Of a stretch of DNA of 64,000 bases, positions 34,881 to 43,806 are shown one piece after another. Below the pieces are notes generated by a model. It was not told the DNA's origin and did no database searches. It saw only the letters and a list, made by a program, of their open reading frames with translations. Made by a program: the position numbers and the translations under genes. Numbering within the stretch: the first letter of the stretch is position 1; each line of letters opens with the position of its first letter. The stretch comes from Methylocystis hirsuta (GTDB lineage: Bacteria > Pseudomonadota > Alphaproteobacteria > Rhizobiales > Beijerinckiaceae), in contig NZ_QWDD01000001.1 in the NCBI RefSeq assembly GCF_003722355.1, positions 744,001 to 808,000 of the forward strand. Reading direction: 5' to 3'.

Positions 34881-35884
34881 TGCGCGCGGATGGGCGCGAT
34901 CCTCGCGTCGCGCTTCTCGCGCTAGCGACGCTGTCGCTCGCAGCCACGTTTTTTGCGCCAAAAATTATGATCCGGCGGCCGTCATTCGACTTTCTCGCCA
35001 TCGTCGACATCACCGGCAGCATGAATGTTCGCGATTACGCCGCGTTCGGCCGGCCGGTCAGCCGTCTCGACGCCGTGAAAACCGCGCTTCGCGCCATGCT
35101 CGCGGAATTGCCCTGTCCATCGCATGTCGCTCTCGGCGTTTTTACCGAACGCAGGCCATTCCTGCTGTTCGAACCGATCGACGTCTGCGCGGATTTCACG
35201 CCTCTGCAAGCTTCGATTGAGGCGCTCGACTGGCGCATGGCCTGGGAAGGCGACAGCCGGATATCCGCAGGCTTTTTTCGCGCGATCGATATGGCGAGGG
35301 AATTGAAAAGCGACCTGCTGTTTTTCAGCGATGGCCAGGAGGCCCCGCCGCTTCCCGCGCGTGGCGCGCCGACGTTCGAAGGGCGTGCGGGCGAGGTGCG
35401 CGGCCTTGTCGTTGGCGTCGGTGGCTATGAGCTTTCGCCCATCCCGAAATTTGACGACAGGGGCCGAGAGGTCGGATTCCACGGGGCCGACGACGTTCCG
35501 CACGAGAGCCGCTTCGGCTTGCCGCCTGAAGGCGCGGAGCGGCGCGAGGGCTACAACGCCCGCAACGCCCCCTTCGGCGCCAGTGCGGCGGTCGGCGTCG
35601 AGCATCTGTCTTCCGTAAAGGAGGACTATCTTCGTTCGCTCGCCGAAAAGACCGGGCTTTCCTACGCCCATCTCGAAGCCGGCAAGCGACTGTGGAAGGA
35701 CTATGCCGCGGTCGCGTCCGTCCGACAGCGCGAAGCAGCGCTCGACCTGCGCCCGTTCTTTGGGGCCGCGGCTGCGGTTCTCACGTTCATGGCCGCCGCC
35801 GCAACTTTTTTCGCGCAGGCTTTCATTCAGATGCGCCGCGCCGCGCCGTTCTACCGCTTTCCACAACCAAGGAGATCCAAATGA
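34880..35884 (+). CDS. mxaL: MxaL, VWA-domain maturation protein
   Basis: The 334-residue protein is a BatB-like membrane protein with an N-terminal helix (VALLALATLSLAATFFA), a von Willebrand A domain whose metal site reads DITGSMN, and a C-terminal helix near residues 295-315. The first serine of the DxSxS motif is a threonine, which can still bind metal. It belongs to the calcium-insertion set. The ATG overlaps the mxaK stop by one base. Confidence 0.9.
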   Translation: MRADGRDPRVALLALATLSLAATFFAPKIMIRRPSFDFLAIVDITGSMNVRDYAAFGRPVSRLDAVKTALRAMLAELPCPSHVALGVFTERRPFLLFEPIDVCADFTPLQASIEALDWRMAWEGDSRISAGFFRAIDMARELKSDLLFFSDGQEAPPLPARGAPTFEGRAGEVRGLVVGVGGYELSPIPKFDDRGREVGFHGADDVPHESRFGLPPEGAERREGYNARNAPFGASAAVGVEHLSSVKEDYLRSLAEKTGLSYAHLEAGKRLWKDYAAVASVRQREAALDLRPFFGAAAAVLTFMAAAATFFAQAFIQMRRAAPFYRFPQPRRSK

Positions 35885-36405
35885 GGAAGCTGCTGGGGCT
35901 CTTCGCCCTTCTGATTTGCGCGCCTGCGCTCGCGCACGGACCGACGCCGATTAAGGTCGACGAGTCGATCGTCATCGCCGCCGATCCCAAGGCCGTATGG
36001 GCTGTGGCCGGTAAGTTCGACGGGCTCGCCAACTGGCACCCTGACGTTCAGAGCGTAGCCGCCAAGGGCGGAGACGCCGCCGGCGCGGAGCGCGAAATCA
36101 CCCTCAAGAAGGGCGGCGTTCTGAAGGAAGGGCTCGATGAATATGACGCTTCGGCGTTCAAGCTTGCCTGGCGCATGTCTGATCCAAATCTCGATGCGCT
36201 GCCCGTGAGCTCCTACACCGTCACCTTCACGATCGAACCTGCGTCGGCGGGAGGGAGTTTGGTGAAATGGTATGGCCGTCTCTATCGCGGCGACACGAGC
36301 AATGAGCCGCCGGAAAACCTCAACGATGACGCCGCGCGCACGGCGATGGCGAGCTATTTGCGCGACGGTCTTCAGGGCCTGAAGAAGAAAGTCGAAGGGA
36401 AGTAG
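35881..36405 (+). CDS. mxaD: MxaD, periplasmic SRPBCC-fold protein
   Basis: The 174-residue protein has a signal peptide (ending ALAHG) and a polyketide cyclase/SRPBCC-type fold (ESIVIAADPKAVWAVAGKFD, then ANWHPDVQ). MxaD helps the interaction of methanol dehydrogenase with cytochrome cL. The ATG at 35881 has AAGGAG 8 bp upstream and overlaps the mxaL stop. Confidence 0.92.
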   Translation: MRKLLGLFALLICAPALAHGPTPIKVDESIVIAADPKAVWAVAGKFDGLANWHPDVQSVAAKGGDAAGAEREITLKKGGVLKEGLDEYDASAFKLAWRMSDPNLDALPVSSYTVTFTIEPASAGGSLVKWYGRLYRGDTSNEPPENLNDDAARTAMASYLRDGLQGLKKKVEGK

Positions 36406-36412
36406 CGCCGCG

Positions 36413-36919
36413 ATGCGCTTTCGCGAAGCGATCATTCTTGCAGGCGTCTGCGCGCTCTTCGCCTCATGCGGCGAAGAGAGGCGCGCCGCCGAGCAGGATG
36501 ATGTGATCGAGACCGAGGCCCGTAACGGCGCCGACGTCTGGCTGCGCGCCACCGATCGCACGGAACCTGCGCTCTGGCTCGCCCAACGCGAAGCCGGCGG
36601 CGCTGTCGGCGTGCGCGAACCTGCGGTCGAGCGCATACGCGCGGCTCTGCTCTCGGCGCAGCCGCATTTCCTCGAGTCCGATCGGATGCTCGCCAACCGC
36701 ACCGCTCAGGTCGGGCAGATGCTCGCGGCCGATGGCCATGCCGAGGACTTTGCGCAGCTGATCAACTCGCTTGTAGAGGTTGCCGTGACCGCTGGCCAAA
36801 AGCAAACCTATGGCGAGGTCTGCCAGCACTATTACAATCTGCGCCACAGCGGGGTTGAACGGGAGGACGCGCTGAGGATGCTCGCCGCCCGTTATCGAAC
36901 GCAGAAGCAATTCAGATAG
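36413..36919 (+). CDS. mxaH: Probable MxaH-like lipoprotein
   Basis: The 168-residue protein has a short signal peptide with lipobox FASC (cysteine near residue 19) and then a mostly helical part with ESDRMLANRTAQVGQMLA and CQHYYNLRHSGVEREDALRM. Position right after mxaD and the lipoprotein type match MxaH of other mxa clusters, but I identify it mainly from context. A gene for MxaE is not seen. It is the last plus-strand gene before a strong bidirectional hairpin. Confidence 0.5.
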   Translation: MRFREAIILAGVCALFASCGEERRAAEQDDVIETEARNGADVWLRATDRTEPALWLAQREAGGAVGVREPAVERIRAALLSAQPHFLESDRMLANRTAQVGQMLAADGHAEDFAQLINSLVEVAVTAGQKQTYGEVCQHYYNLRHSGVEREDALRMLAARYRTQKQFR

Positions 36920-36939
36920 CGGCGCCTAGAGCGCTTCCC

Positions 36940-37039
36940 GATCACATGGAATCATGTGATCGATAAGGAATCGCTCAAAATCAAAATGTCGGAGCAGGTT
37001 CTCATCGAAAAAGTCTGTCAACTTTTTCGGAACCTGCTC
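36940..37039. terminator. Double hairpin between convergent mxa operon and regulator gene
   Basis: The first stem is GATCACATG (36940-36948) with CATGTGATC (36953-36961). The second joins GAGCAGGTTC (36992-37001) and CGAAAAAGT (37006-37014) with ACTTTTTCG (37021-37029) and GAACCTGCTC (37030-37039). It probably ends transcription from both sides; the TAGAGC-type borders resemble dispersed repeats common in these genomes. Confidence 0.6.
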
Positions 37040-37671
37040 TAGACAAGTTTCATAGCAACCTTGTTTTCGACGGCGATACGCAGAAGATCCGCTTTCGAAC
37101 GCGCGCCGAGCTTGCGCTTGAGCAGAATGCAATTGTTCGCGACGGTCTTGTAGGAGACCTTCAGAATATGCGCGATCTCGGTCATATCCTTGCCGTCGGC
37201 GAGATTGCGCAGGATCTCGATTTCCCGGCCGTTCAGCGCGTCGAGGGGGTTGCTCGCGCGGCTCTGGTCGGCGAACGCGAGCTTGAGCGCGAGAGTGTTC
37301 GACAGATAGCGCTCGCCCGCCGCGACGGCGCGGATCGCCTTGATAAAGACGCGTGGGTCCTCGTTCTTCGCGACATAGCCGCGCGCCCCGCCCTCGATCG
37401 CCCGCGCCGCGAATACCGGATCGTCGTTCATGGTGAAAACGATGATTTGAGCGTTCGCGTCCCGCTTCAAGATGCGGCGCAACAGTTCGAAGCCGGAGAC
37501 GCCGGGTAGATTAATGTCGAGCACTACGACGTCGGGCGCTGCGGACGCGTAGGAGTCAAGCGCCTCATTGGCGTCATGCGCCTCGAGCACTTCGATGTCT
37601 TTTTGTCCTGAAAGCATGCCGCGGCAGCCCTCGATCACCATGGGGTGGTCGTCGACGATGAGAATGCGCAT
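37039..37671 (-). CDS. mxaB: NarL/FixJ-type response regulator of methanol oxidation
   Basis: The 210-residue protein has an N-terminal receiver (IVDDHP acidic pair, phosphoacceptor in VVVLDINLPG near residue 54, lysine in YVAKNEDP) and a C-terminal LuxR-type helix-turn-helix (LNGREIEILRNLADGKDMTE, then YKTVANNCILLKRKLGA). It is divergent from a matching histidine kinase and follows the mxa genes, as MxaB or MoxX do in other methylotrophs. It probably controls mxa or pqq expression. The gene symbol rests on context. Confidence 0.75.
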   Translation of the reverse strand: MRILIVDDHPMVIEGCRGMLSGQKDIEVLEAHDANEALDSYASAAPDVVVLDINLPGVSGFELLRRILKRDANAQIIVFTMNDDPVFAARAIEGGARGYVAKNEDPRVFIKAIRAVAAGERYLSNTLALKLAFADQSRASNPLDALNGREIEILRNLADGKDMTEIAHILKVSYKTVANNCILLKRKLGARSKADLLRIAVENKVAMKLV

Positions 37672-37759
37672 CCTTATTCGCTTGTTTGAGAGCCTGAACC
37701 TATGTTGTGAAAACCGCTAGTCTTGTCAATCGACTGTAAATGGACGTCAACGGTTAAGC

Positions 37760-39169
37760 ATGGAGACGGGGGCGTTCATCATGCGCGGGGTTTCGCTTAA
37801 AGCCAGACTGGGCGGATTGATCGGCGTCGTGCTCATCGCGACCTTGCTGATCAATCTTGCAATCCAGCTGCTTCACGCCGGCCCGCGCGTGCGCGCGGAA
37901 GCGGGAAGCAATCTCAGATTGATGCGGGAATTTGTCTTAGCAACGATTGCAAATCTTCCCGAAAACGAAGATCCGCTCCCCGCATTGCGGCGTCTCTACG
38001 GGTCGCTGGGGAGCCTTCGCCATGCCGATGTCGAGATCCTCGCCGCCAACGAGACCGCTCCGCGCGATTGGCTGGAGAAGATCCGCCATTCCGGGCAGGA
38101 CGTGCCGGAATGGTTTGTGAAGCTCGTTGGCGCCTCGCCGCGCGTCATGACAATTCCCGTGATGGTGGGCGGGCGCGCCTATAGCAATATTGTGGTGATC
38201 TCGAACCCCTTCGACGAACTCGAAGAGATCTGGTCCGACATGCTATGGCTTGCGGCGATCAGCCTCGCCGTCACGATCATCTTCCTGACGCTCGTGCTCC
38301 TGTTCCTGCGCTACTCGCTTGCGCCTTTCGATGCGCTGAAGTTCGGCCTGGCGCAATTGGAGACAGGCAGGAGCGGCGTGCGCCTATCGGTCAGCGGCGC
38401 GACGGAATTCCGATCGATCGCCGCCGCGCTGAATTCGCTCGGCGCGACGCTTGATCGCGTCAAGCAGGAGAATCGCCAACTCGTCGATAGGCTTATTCAG
38501 GTGCAGGAAGGCGAGCGCAAGGATATCGCGCGCGATCTGCATGATGAAGCCGGCCCTTGTCTGTTTTCGATACGCGCAACGTCGGCCGCGCTCCAGGAGC
38601 TTCTCTCGCATCCCGCTCCCGATCTGGGCCGACTGAGACAGATGAGCGTAACGATCGACAAGGCGAGCGAGTCGCTTCAATCGCTGTTCAGAGGCCTGCT
38701 TGGACGGCTGCGGCCAAAAGGCCTCGCGGAGCTTGGTCTGGAACCGGCGCTGACGGCGCTCTTCGCCTCATGGGCGCTTACCCATCCCGAGGTCGATCTG
38801 CGGCTCGTCGCTCGCCACGATCTCTCGTCCCTCGACGAGGAGACGGCGCTGGCGGCCTACCGTGTGGTGCAGGAGGGCGTAACCAATATCTTCCGCCACG
38901 CGGGCGCGGATAAGGGCGAGGTCACTCTGGAATTCGGCTTGGACGCATCAGCGGACTCCTCCGGGCTCGACGCGGAAGCGCCGCCCCAATTGAAAATCAC
39001 GATTGAGGACAATGGCGTCGGCATTTCGGAGCGCTTTGCTCCAGGCATGGGTCTGCTTGGCATGAATGAGCGCGTGCGCGCGCTGGGCGGCGCGCAGCGG
39101 ATCGAAAGGCGGGAATCCGGCGGCACGCGGATTACGGTGTCGCTTCCGCTGCGGGACGACGGCGAGTGA
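37760..39169 (+). CDS. MoxY-like sensor histidine kinase
   Basis: The 469-residue kinase (an ATG at 37781 is also possible) has two membrane helices (about 12-30 and 160-185) around a periplasmic sensor, a HAMP-like linker, a HisKA_3 dimerisation part with the phospho-histidine in ERKDIARDLHDEAG, and a HATPase_c domain with YRVVQEGVTNIFRHAGA and DNGVGISERF. This type pairs with NarL-type regulators; the divergent gene at 37039-37671 is the obvious partner. In Paracoccus, MoxY with MoxX controls methanol dehydrogenase expression, and this could be the counterpart. Confidence 0.8.
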   Translation: METGAFIMRGVSLKARLGGLIGVVLIATLLINLAIQLLHAGPRVRAEAGSNLRLMREFVLATIANLPENEDPLPALRRLYGSLGSLRHADVEILAANETAPRDWLEKIRHSGQDVPEWFVKLVGASPRVMTIPVMVGGRAYSNIVVISNPFDELEEIWSDMLWLAAISLAVTIIFLTLVLLFLRYSLAPFDALKFGLAQLETGRSGVRLSVSGATEFRSIAAALNSLGATLDRVKQENRQLVDRLIQVQEGERKDIARDLHDEAGPCLFSIRATSAALQELLSHPAPDLGRLRQMSVTIDKASESLQSLFRGLLGRLRPKGLAELGLEPALTALFASWALTHPEVDLRLVARHDLSSLDEETALAAYRVVQEGVTNIFRHAGADKGEVTLEFGLDASADSSGLDAEAPPQLKITIEDNGVGISERFAPGMGLLGMNERVRALGGAQRIERRESGGTRITVSLPLRDDGE

Positions 39170-39325
39170 TTTGAGACAAGGAGCATCTGCCCGACGCCCG
39201 TCCGGAGCGGGAAATTTTGGAAGCGTGGATGATGAAATTTTGAAGGTGTAACGATTTGCGCCGTTCATTATTCTCTACCGGAGCCGTCGTGTCGGGCGGA
39301 CTACGTAAATTGGAGGAGCAACGCC

Positions 39326-39403
39326 ATGGCCTGGTCGCAACCGATCATCGTCGAAATCTGCGTCGGTATGGAAATCACCAGCTACGAATCGGCTGAGATC
39401 TGA
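39326..39403 (+). CDS. pqqA: PQQ precursor peptide PqqA
   Basis: A 25-residue peptide, MAWSQPIIVEICVGMEITSY plus ESAEI, contains the E-I-T-S-Y motif whose glutamate and tyrosine become the PQQ skeleton. A TGGAGGAG site precedes the ATG. No pqqB, C, D or E follows; a terminator lies 84 bp downstream. The cofactor is needed by MxaF. Confidence 0.95.
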   Translation: MAWSQPIIVEICVGMEITSYESAEI

Positions 39404-39486
39404 TCAGCCTGTCGCGGCGGTTCGGTATCGGGCTCGCCTAACCTGAAGCAGCAGGCCGCGCCTGGTCGACCGAGTAAACATGAGCC

Positions 39487-39518
39487 GGCGCCGTCGCTTG
39501 CGACGGCGCCGCCGTTTT
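39487..39518 (+). terminator. Intrinsic terminator after pqqA
   Basis: A GC-rich stem (GGCGCCGTCGC at 39487-39497 with GCGACGGCGCC at 39500-39510) is followed by GTTTT. It would end the pqqA transcript. Confidence 0.7.
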
Positions 39519-39698
39519 CTGCCTGCCTTCCGAATGCAGAGTTTCTCTGAGCTGCGCCGGCATTGAGCCCTGCATTTTTGGCACTCACGCACGGCTGCTG
39601 ATAGCATATTGTTTTTTCAGGCATTTACCTTTCCCGGCGCTTGCGCTCCGAGGATTTGCTCCTAATCTGAAAGGAATCAGATCGTCAAGGAGCAGGCC

Positions 39699-39968
39699 AT
39701 GGCGTCCAGCGGCTTCCGTTTGCAGCTTCAAGGCTACGGCCTGACGACGGCGAATATTCTCTATCGTCTGCCGGACTATCCGAAGATCATCCAATCCTAC
39801 ATCTGGCAGGAATATGATCTTCATCCCGAGTTTCCAGAGCTGCGCAAATTTCTCGATTTCTGGATGCGCAGCCTCGATGGCCCGCTGCATTCCGTCACCG
39901 TCGCGCATTCGAACCTCATCAAACCGGCTGAGTTGAAGCTCCTCGACAAGGAATTCAAGGTGCACTGA
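39699..39968 (+). CDS. Usg-family small protein
   Basis: This 89-residue protein matches the Usg family of alphaproteobacteria: LQGYGLTTANILYRLPDYP, then YIWQEYDLHPEFPELRKFLD and SVTVAHSNLIKPAE. Function is unknown; in other genomes the gene is near trpF. An AAGGAG site precedes the ATG. The next gene starts 9 bp downstream. Confidence 0.88.
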   Translation: MASSGFRLQLQGYGLTTANILYRLPDYPKIIQSYIWQEYDLHPEFPELRKFLDFWMRSLDGPLHSVTVAHSNLIKPAELKLLDKEFKVH

Positions 39969-39977
39969 AAAACTAAT

Positions 39978-40499
39978 ATGGCCGCCGTCTTGCGCAACGC
40001 GCTTGGTCGAGACAAAATCGACGCGGGTTGGAGCGAGGGCGCCGTGAGGGACGAGAGCGATACGAAATCATGGATGGGAGTCTGGGAAGCGGCTGCGCTG
40101 ATCCTTATCGTGGCGACGGCTTTCCTTCTCGCGAGGCAATATCGGGAAAGCCTTAATGTCGATGAGCCGCTGGAGCCTCTTTCGCTGGCTTTGGAGCGCG
40201 AAGCCGCGGAGGTGAACGCGACGCTTCCGGAAATGGTCAGCGAGGGCGTTCGTCTCGATAAGGCGACTGCGGGTCCGGGCAACGCCTTCAATTATAGCTA
40301 TACGATCGTTGACGATGAAGCGGCGAGAACTCTGATCGGCAATGCCAAGAAGCTTGCCGAATTGAAGACCCAGCTGCAGGAGCGCGTGTGTCTGACGATG
40401 CCGAATCACCGCTCAAGCGGCGCCATCATCAGATATTCGCTGAAGGACACTAAGGGCGAGATGATCGCCGACGTCTCAATTGATGCGGGCGACTGCTGA
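39978..40499 (+). CDS. Hypothetical membrane-anchored protein
   Basis: The 173-residue protein has a membrane helix near residues 35-53 (WEAAALILIVATAFLLA) and a periplasmic domain with an EVNATLPEMVSEGVRLDKAT segment, FNYSYTIVDD and a cysteine near the C terminus pairing with one in QERVCLTM. Similar small exported domains of unknown role occur in many proteobacteria. It lies 9 bp after the Usg gene and probably shares its transcript. Confidence 0.65.
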   Translation: MAAVLRNALGRDKIDAGWSEGAVRDESDTKSWMGVWEAAALILIVATAFLLARQYRESLNVDEPLEPLSLALEREAAEVNATLPEMVSEGVRLDKATAGPGNAFNYSYTIVDDEAARTLIGNAKKLAELKTQLQERVCLTMPNHRSSGAIIRYSLKDTKGEMIADVSIDAGDC

Positions 40500-40643
40500 A
40501 AGGACGAGGCGCGCCGGCTTTGGCGCGCGACCGCGCCGGTCTTGCCTGCCTTCGAAGCGAATTTGAGCGCCAGTCGCCGCGCAAATGCGCCACGATTGTC
40601 GCCTTTCAGGCAAGTTGCCGAGCTCCTCGCAGCGCCGAGGCGC

Positions 40644-42440
40644 TCAGAACTTCTTTACTTCGACGCCATGTTTTTGCAGCGCGTAGCCGATCTGACGAGG
40701 GGTGAGTCCAAGCAGCCGCGCCGCCTTCGCCTTGACCCATCCCGCGCGCTCCATGGCGTCGATCAAACGTTCGCGATCGGAAGGCCCGTCACGCTCCACG
40801 GCGGTGCAATTTTCGGCGCCGGGACAGGTCTCGGGCGAAGAGTCGGCGTGGGGGCGCTCACTCGTCGTCGTCGGCGGCGGCGCAGGCTGACGGTCGCGCG
40901 GCGGCACTAGGGTCGGCAAGATTGCGACGGGCGCATGAGGCGCTGAACGCTCGAGCGAGCCGCTCCAAAGCACCGAAGAGAGGCAGCCGTCATTGCGACA
41001 GGAGAAGTCCCTGTCGGTGATAACACTGCCTTGCGCCAGGGTCGCCGTGCGGAACACGCAGTTTTCCAGCTCTCGGATGTTGCCCGGAAAGGCGCAGGCG
41101 GTGAGCACATGCAGGGCCGACTCCGAAAAGCTCAGCCGCCCGCCTTGCTCCGCATTGAAGCGACGCAGAAATTCGTTGGCGAGGGGTTCGAGATCGCCCT
41201 TGCGGTCGCGCAGCGGCGGCACGAAGATGGGCACGACGCTGATGCGATAGTACAAATCGGCGCGAAATTCATTGCGCTTGACCGCCTCTTCGAGATTTTT
41301 GTTCGTCGCGCACACGAGTCGAACGTCGACCTTCTGCGTGCGCGTGCCGCCCACCCGTTCGAATTCGCCTTCCTGTAAGACGCGCAGCAGCTTCGCCTGA
41401 AACGCCGGCGTGATTTCGCCGATCTCGTCCAGAAACAATGTGCCGCCGTCAGCCAGTTCGAAACGGCCCTTGCGCATGTTCACTGCGCCGGTGAAAGCGC
41501 CGCGTTCATGGCCGAAGAGCTCCGACTCCAGCACGCTCTCGGGGAGCGCCGCGCAATTCAGCTTGATGAAGGGTTTTGAGCGGCGCGGCGAGAGATTGTG
41601 TATCGCCGCGGCAAACAGTTCCTTGCCGGTGCCCGATTCGCCGCGCAGAAGGACGGTGGACTTTGCCTTGGCGACGACGCGAATCTTATCGACCACCGCG
41701 CGCAGCGCCGGGCTGTTGCCGACAACGCCGTTGATGCCGCTGATCTTGGCTTCAATCTGCGGAAGGCGGTCGCCTTTTTCGAGCCAGGCTTTTTCCTGCA
41801 TCAAACGTTCACGGTCGCGTGCGATGAGCTTGTGCAGTCGAAGGGTCTGGCCGACGAGATTGGCGATCATTGTCAGGAAGCGCACGTCATGGTCGAACAG
41901 CGTCACTGAACGATCGTCGTAGACGCGATCCACCGTCAGCGTGCCGACAACGGCGTCGCCCTCCTTGATAGGGACGCCGATCAGTGAGAAAGGCCGGCCG
42001 TCGGTCGGTCCCCATTCGGAAAAGTCGGAGCCTTGGAAGAGCGGTGAGGCTGCGACGTTCTCGACGACGAGCGGCATTTTCGTCGCGACGATCTGCCCCA
42101 CGGCGCGTTCGGGCAGCCGGTCGAAGAAACGCTTGGCGGAATCTTCGCTCCAGCCCGACCCAACCACAACCTCGGGCCCGCCCGCCGCGTCAAGCAGCGC
42201 GACCAAGCCATGGCGCATATCAAGAAAGCTCGAAAGCAGCGCCAGCACGCCCGCAAGCGTGGTTTCCAGACGGTTTGGCGACGCCAGGAGCTTCGATATT
42301 TCGTAGATGCCGACGAGAGCGGTGTCTCTCACATCGAATTCGCGCGCCTTCGGCGCGCACGCGCCGCCTGCCAGCTGCAAACCCATACGTTTTAGCCTCA
42401 CGACATGCGTGGGTGTTTTCGACAGTTTTGACGCAAACAT
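40644..42440 (-). CDS. nifA: NifA, nitrogen fixation transcription activator
   Basis: The 598-residue activator has an N-terminal GAF domain (starting ALVGIYEISKLLASPNRLE, typical of NifA), a sigma-54-interacting AAA+ domain with [16 protein letters not shown] and the GAFTGA loop, an interdomain CRNDGC cysteine motif linked in alphaproteobacterial NifA to oxygen sensing, and a C-terminal helix-turn-helix (AKAARLLGLTPRQIGYALQK). The ATG at 42440 is chosen by comparison with family starts; the open frame continues upstream without similarity. A proline-rich linker precedes the DNA-binding end. It would turn on nif promoters under low oxygen and low nitrogen. Confidence 0.93.
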   Translation of the reverse strand: MFASKLSKTPTHVVRLKRMGLQLAGGACAPKAREFDVRDTALVGIYEISKLLASPNRLETTLAGVLALLSSFLDMRHGLVALLDAAGGPEVVVGSGWSEDSAKRFFDRLPERAVGQIVATKMPLVVENVAASPLFQGSDFSEWGPTDGRPFSLIGVPIKEGDAVVGTLTVDRVYDDRSVTLFDHDVRFLTMIANLVGQTLRLHKLIARDRERLMQEKAWLEKGDRLPQIEAKISGINGVVGNSPALRAVVDKIRVVAKAKSTVLLRGESGTGKELFAAAIHNLSPRRSKPFIKLNCAALPESVLESELFGHERGAFTGAVNMRKGRFELADGGTLFLDEIGEITPAFQAKLLRVLQEGEFERVGGTRTQKVDVRLVCATNKNLEEAVKRNEFRADLYYRISVVPIFVPPLRDRKGDLEPLANEFLRRFNAEQGGRLSFSESALHVLTACAFPGNIRELENCVFRTATLAQGSVITDRDFSCRNDGCLSSVLWSGSLERSAPHAPVAILPTLVPPRDRQPAPPPTTTSERPHADSSPETCPGAENCTAVERDGPSDRERLIDAMERAGWVKAKAARLLGLTPRQIGYALQKHGVEVKKF

Positions 42441-43106
42441 CGTGCCATGCCGCCCTTGTTCCCTTAGCATCATGAAAACAACGGCCTGCAATTGCCTCGA
42501 CATCAGCATCGGCGCGCATGCTTGATCAACTCTTGCGCCTTCTGCCGTCTCCTCCGGCGCCGCCGCCCGATTGATCGGCGATCGGCTCATCCAAACCGCG
42601 CTCTCGCCGCAACCGACATTGACGCCGCCTTGCGGACGCCGGCGTAAAGATTTGCGATGCGCTGAGCGCCGCTCGCATCGTAACAAACCGGTAGCGGAAT
42701 TGCAGGGTTTCCGCGCGTTATGCGGCATTTCGCCGCCGTGGCGCGGTTTTATCGCGCTCAGTGCATTTTTAGCGCACTCCCGCCGCTACGCAGCGGCGCG
42801 ACGTATCGAGCGCAATTTTTGATGAACTGGGCGCGGAGGGCCGGACACGCGACCGATATCTACGAGGATTGTTCCTTGAGAGCGCTGCTGCCTAGATTTG
42901 TAACAGGCTGGGTAGTTATTGGTCGTTTATGCAGAAGGCGTGTGATATGCGGCGCGGTTCGCCGATGATATAGACGCGATCGTGCAGTCCCATTTCATCG
43001 AAGGACACCCGGCTAGAGCGGCTGATTATTATGCCGCGGCCGTAACGACGTCGGGCGCCGTCGAGGGAGGCCACAGCGATAACCGTTTTTCTTAGGAGCC
43101 GACGAC
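42441..43106. other. Long intergenic region between nifA and mop
   Basis: About 660 bp without a gene. It must hold promoters for nifA (leftward) and mop (rightward). I see a 7-bp hairpin (42781-42798) but no TGT-N10-ACA activator site and no clear -24/-12 promoter. Confidence 0.5.
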
Positions 43107-43313
43107 ATGAAGATTTCCGCGCGTAACAGCCTTCCCGGGACCGTCAAGCACATCCAGAAGGGCGCAACCACGGCGCATGTGACGATCGACGTCAACGGTT
43201 TGACGGTCACAGCTTCAATCACCAACGAATCCGTCGAGGAACTGGGACTCCGCGAAGGGTCCAAGGTCAAAGCGGTCATCAAGTCGTCGGATGTGATGAT
43301 CGCGGTCGACTAA
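43107..43313 (+). CDS. mop: Molbindin (molybdenum-pterin-binding protein)
   Basis: The 68-residue protein is a single Mop domain: MKISARNSLPGTVKHIQKGA, then TAHVTIDVNGLTVTASITNE and LREGSKVKAVIKSSDVMIAV. Such proteins bind molybdate in the cytoplasm as hexamers and buffer or store it. An AGGAG site precedes the ATG. Proximity to nifA suggests supply for molybdenum nitrogenase. Confidence 0.95.
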   Translation: MKISARNSLPGTVKHIQKGATTAHVTIDVNGLTVTASITNESVEELGLREGSKVKAVIKSSDVMIAVD

Positions 43314-43336
43314 CGCTCGTGGGCGGCCGATGGACG

Positions 43337-43762
43337 CTATTGCGCCGGAGCGCGCGACGGCTTTCCATCGGCGTCGACGAAGGGAAACAGCCCAGACTGG
43401 AAACATTGCGTCATGTGGGCGGCTTTGGCGATCGCCTGCTCGGCCTGCATCTTCGGCAGCGCTTCATTGGCGCTTTCGCTAAAAAGTTCGAGCCAGCGCG
43501 TAAAATGCTGAGGCTCGATCGGCAAATTGATATGCGCGGCGAACGGCTGGCCCTGATAGCGCTCCGTGCCGAGCAAGGTCCTGGACCAGAAATTCGTGAC
43601 GATCCCCATATGCTGGTCGAGGCCGTCGATCGTCGCAAAGATCGGAGCCAACAGCGGATCTTCGGCGCCCTTCGCGTAGAACCGACGCACGCAATCGTCG
43701 ATCGCGATCTCTAACTTGTCGCGTTCGGCGTCGCTCTCTATCGGCGGAATGGCGGGCTCCAT
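43337..43762 (-). CDS. Group III truncated haemoglobin
   Basis: The 141-residue protein fits the group III (trHbP) family: DDCVRRFYAKGAEDPLLAPI, NFWSRTLLGTERYQGQPFAA, then HINLPIEPQHFTRWLELF with the haem-ligand histidine region. Proposed roles are oxygen or nitric oxide handling. It is convergent with mop and near nifA; that fits a micro-oxic or nitrogen-fixing context but does not prove one. Confidence 0.9.
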   Translation of the reverse strand: MEPAIPPIESDAERDKLEIAIDDCVRRFYAKGAEDPLLAPIFATIDGLDQHMGIVTNFWSRTLLGTERYQGQPFAAHINLPIEPQHFTRWLELFSESANEALPKMQAEQAIAKAAHMTQCFQSGLFPFVDADGKPSRAPAQ

Positions 43763-43806
43763 GGCGACCTCCCTGCAATAAACCTCGAGTGGCGGGTGTT
43801 CCGGCG

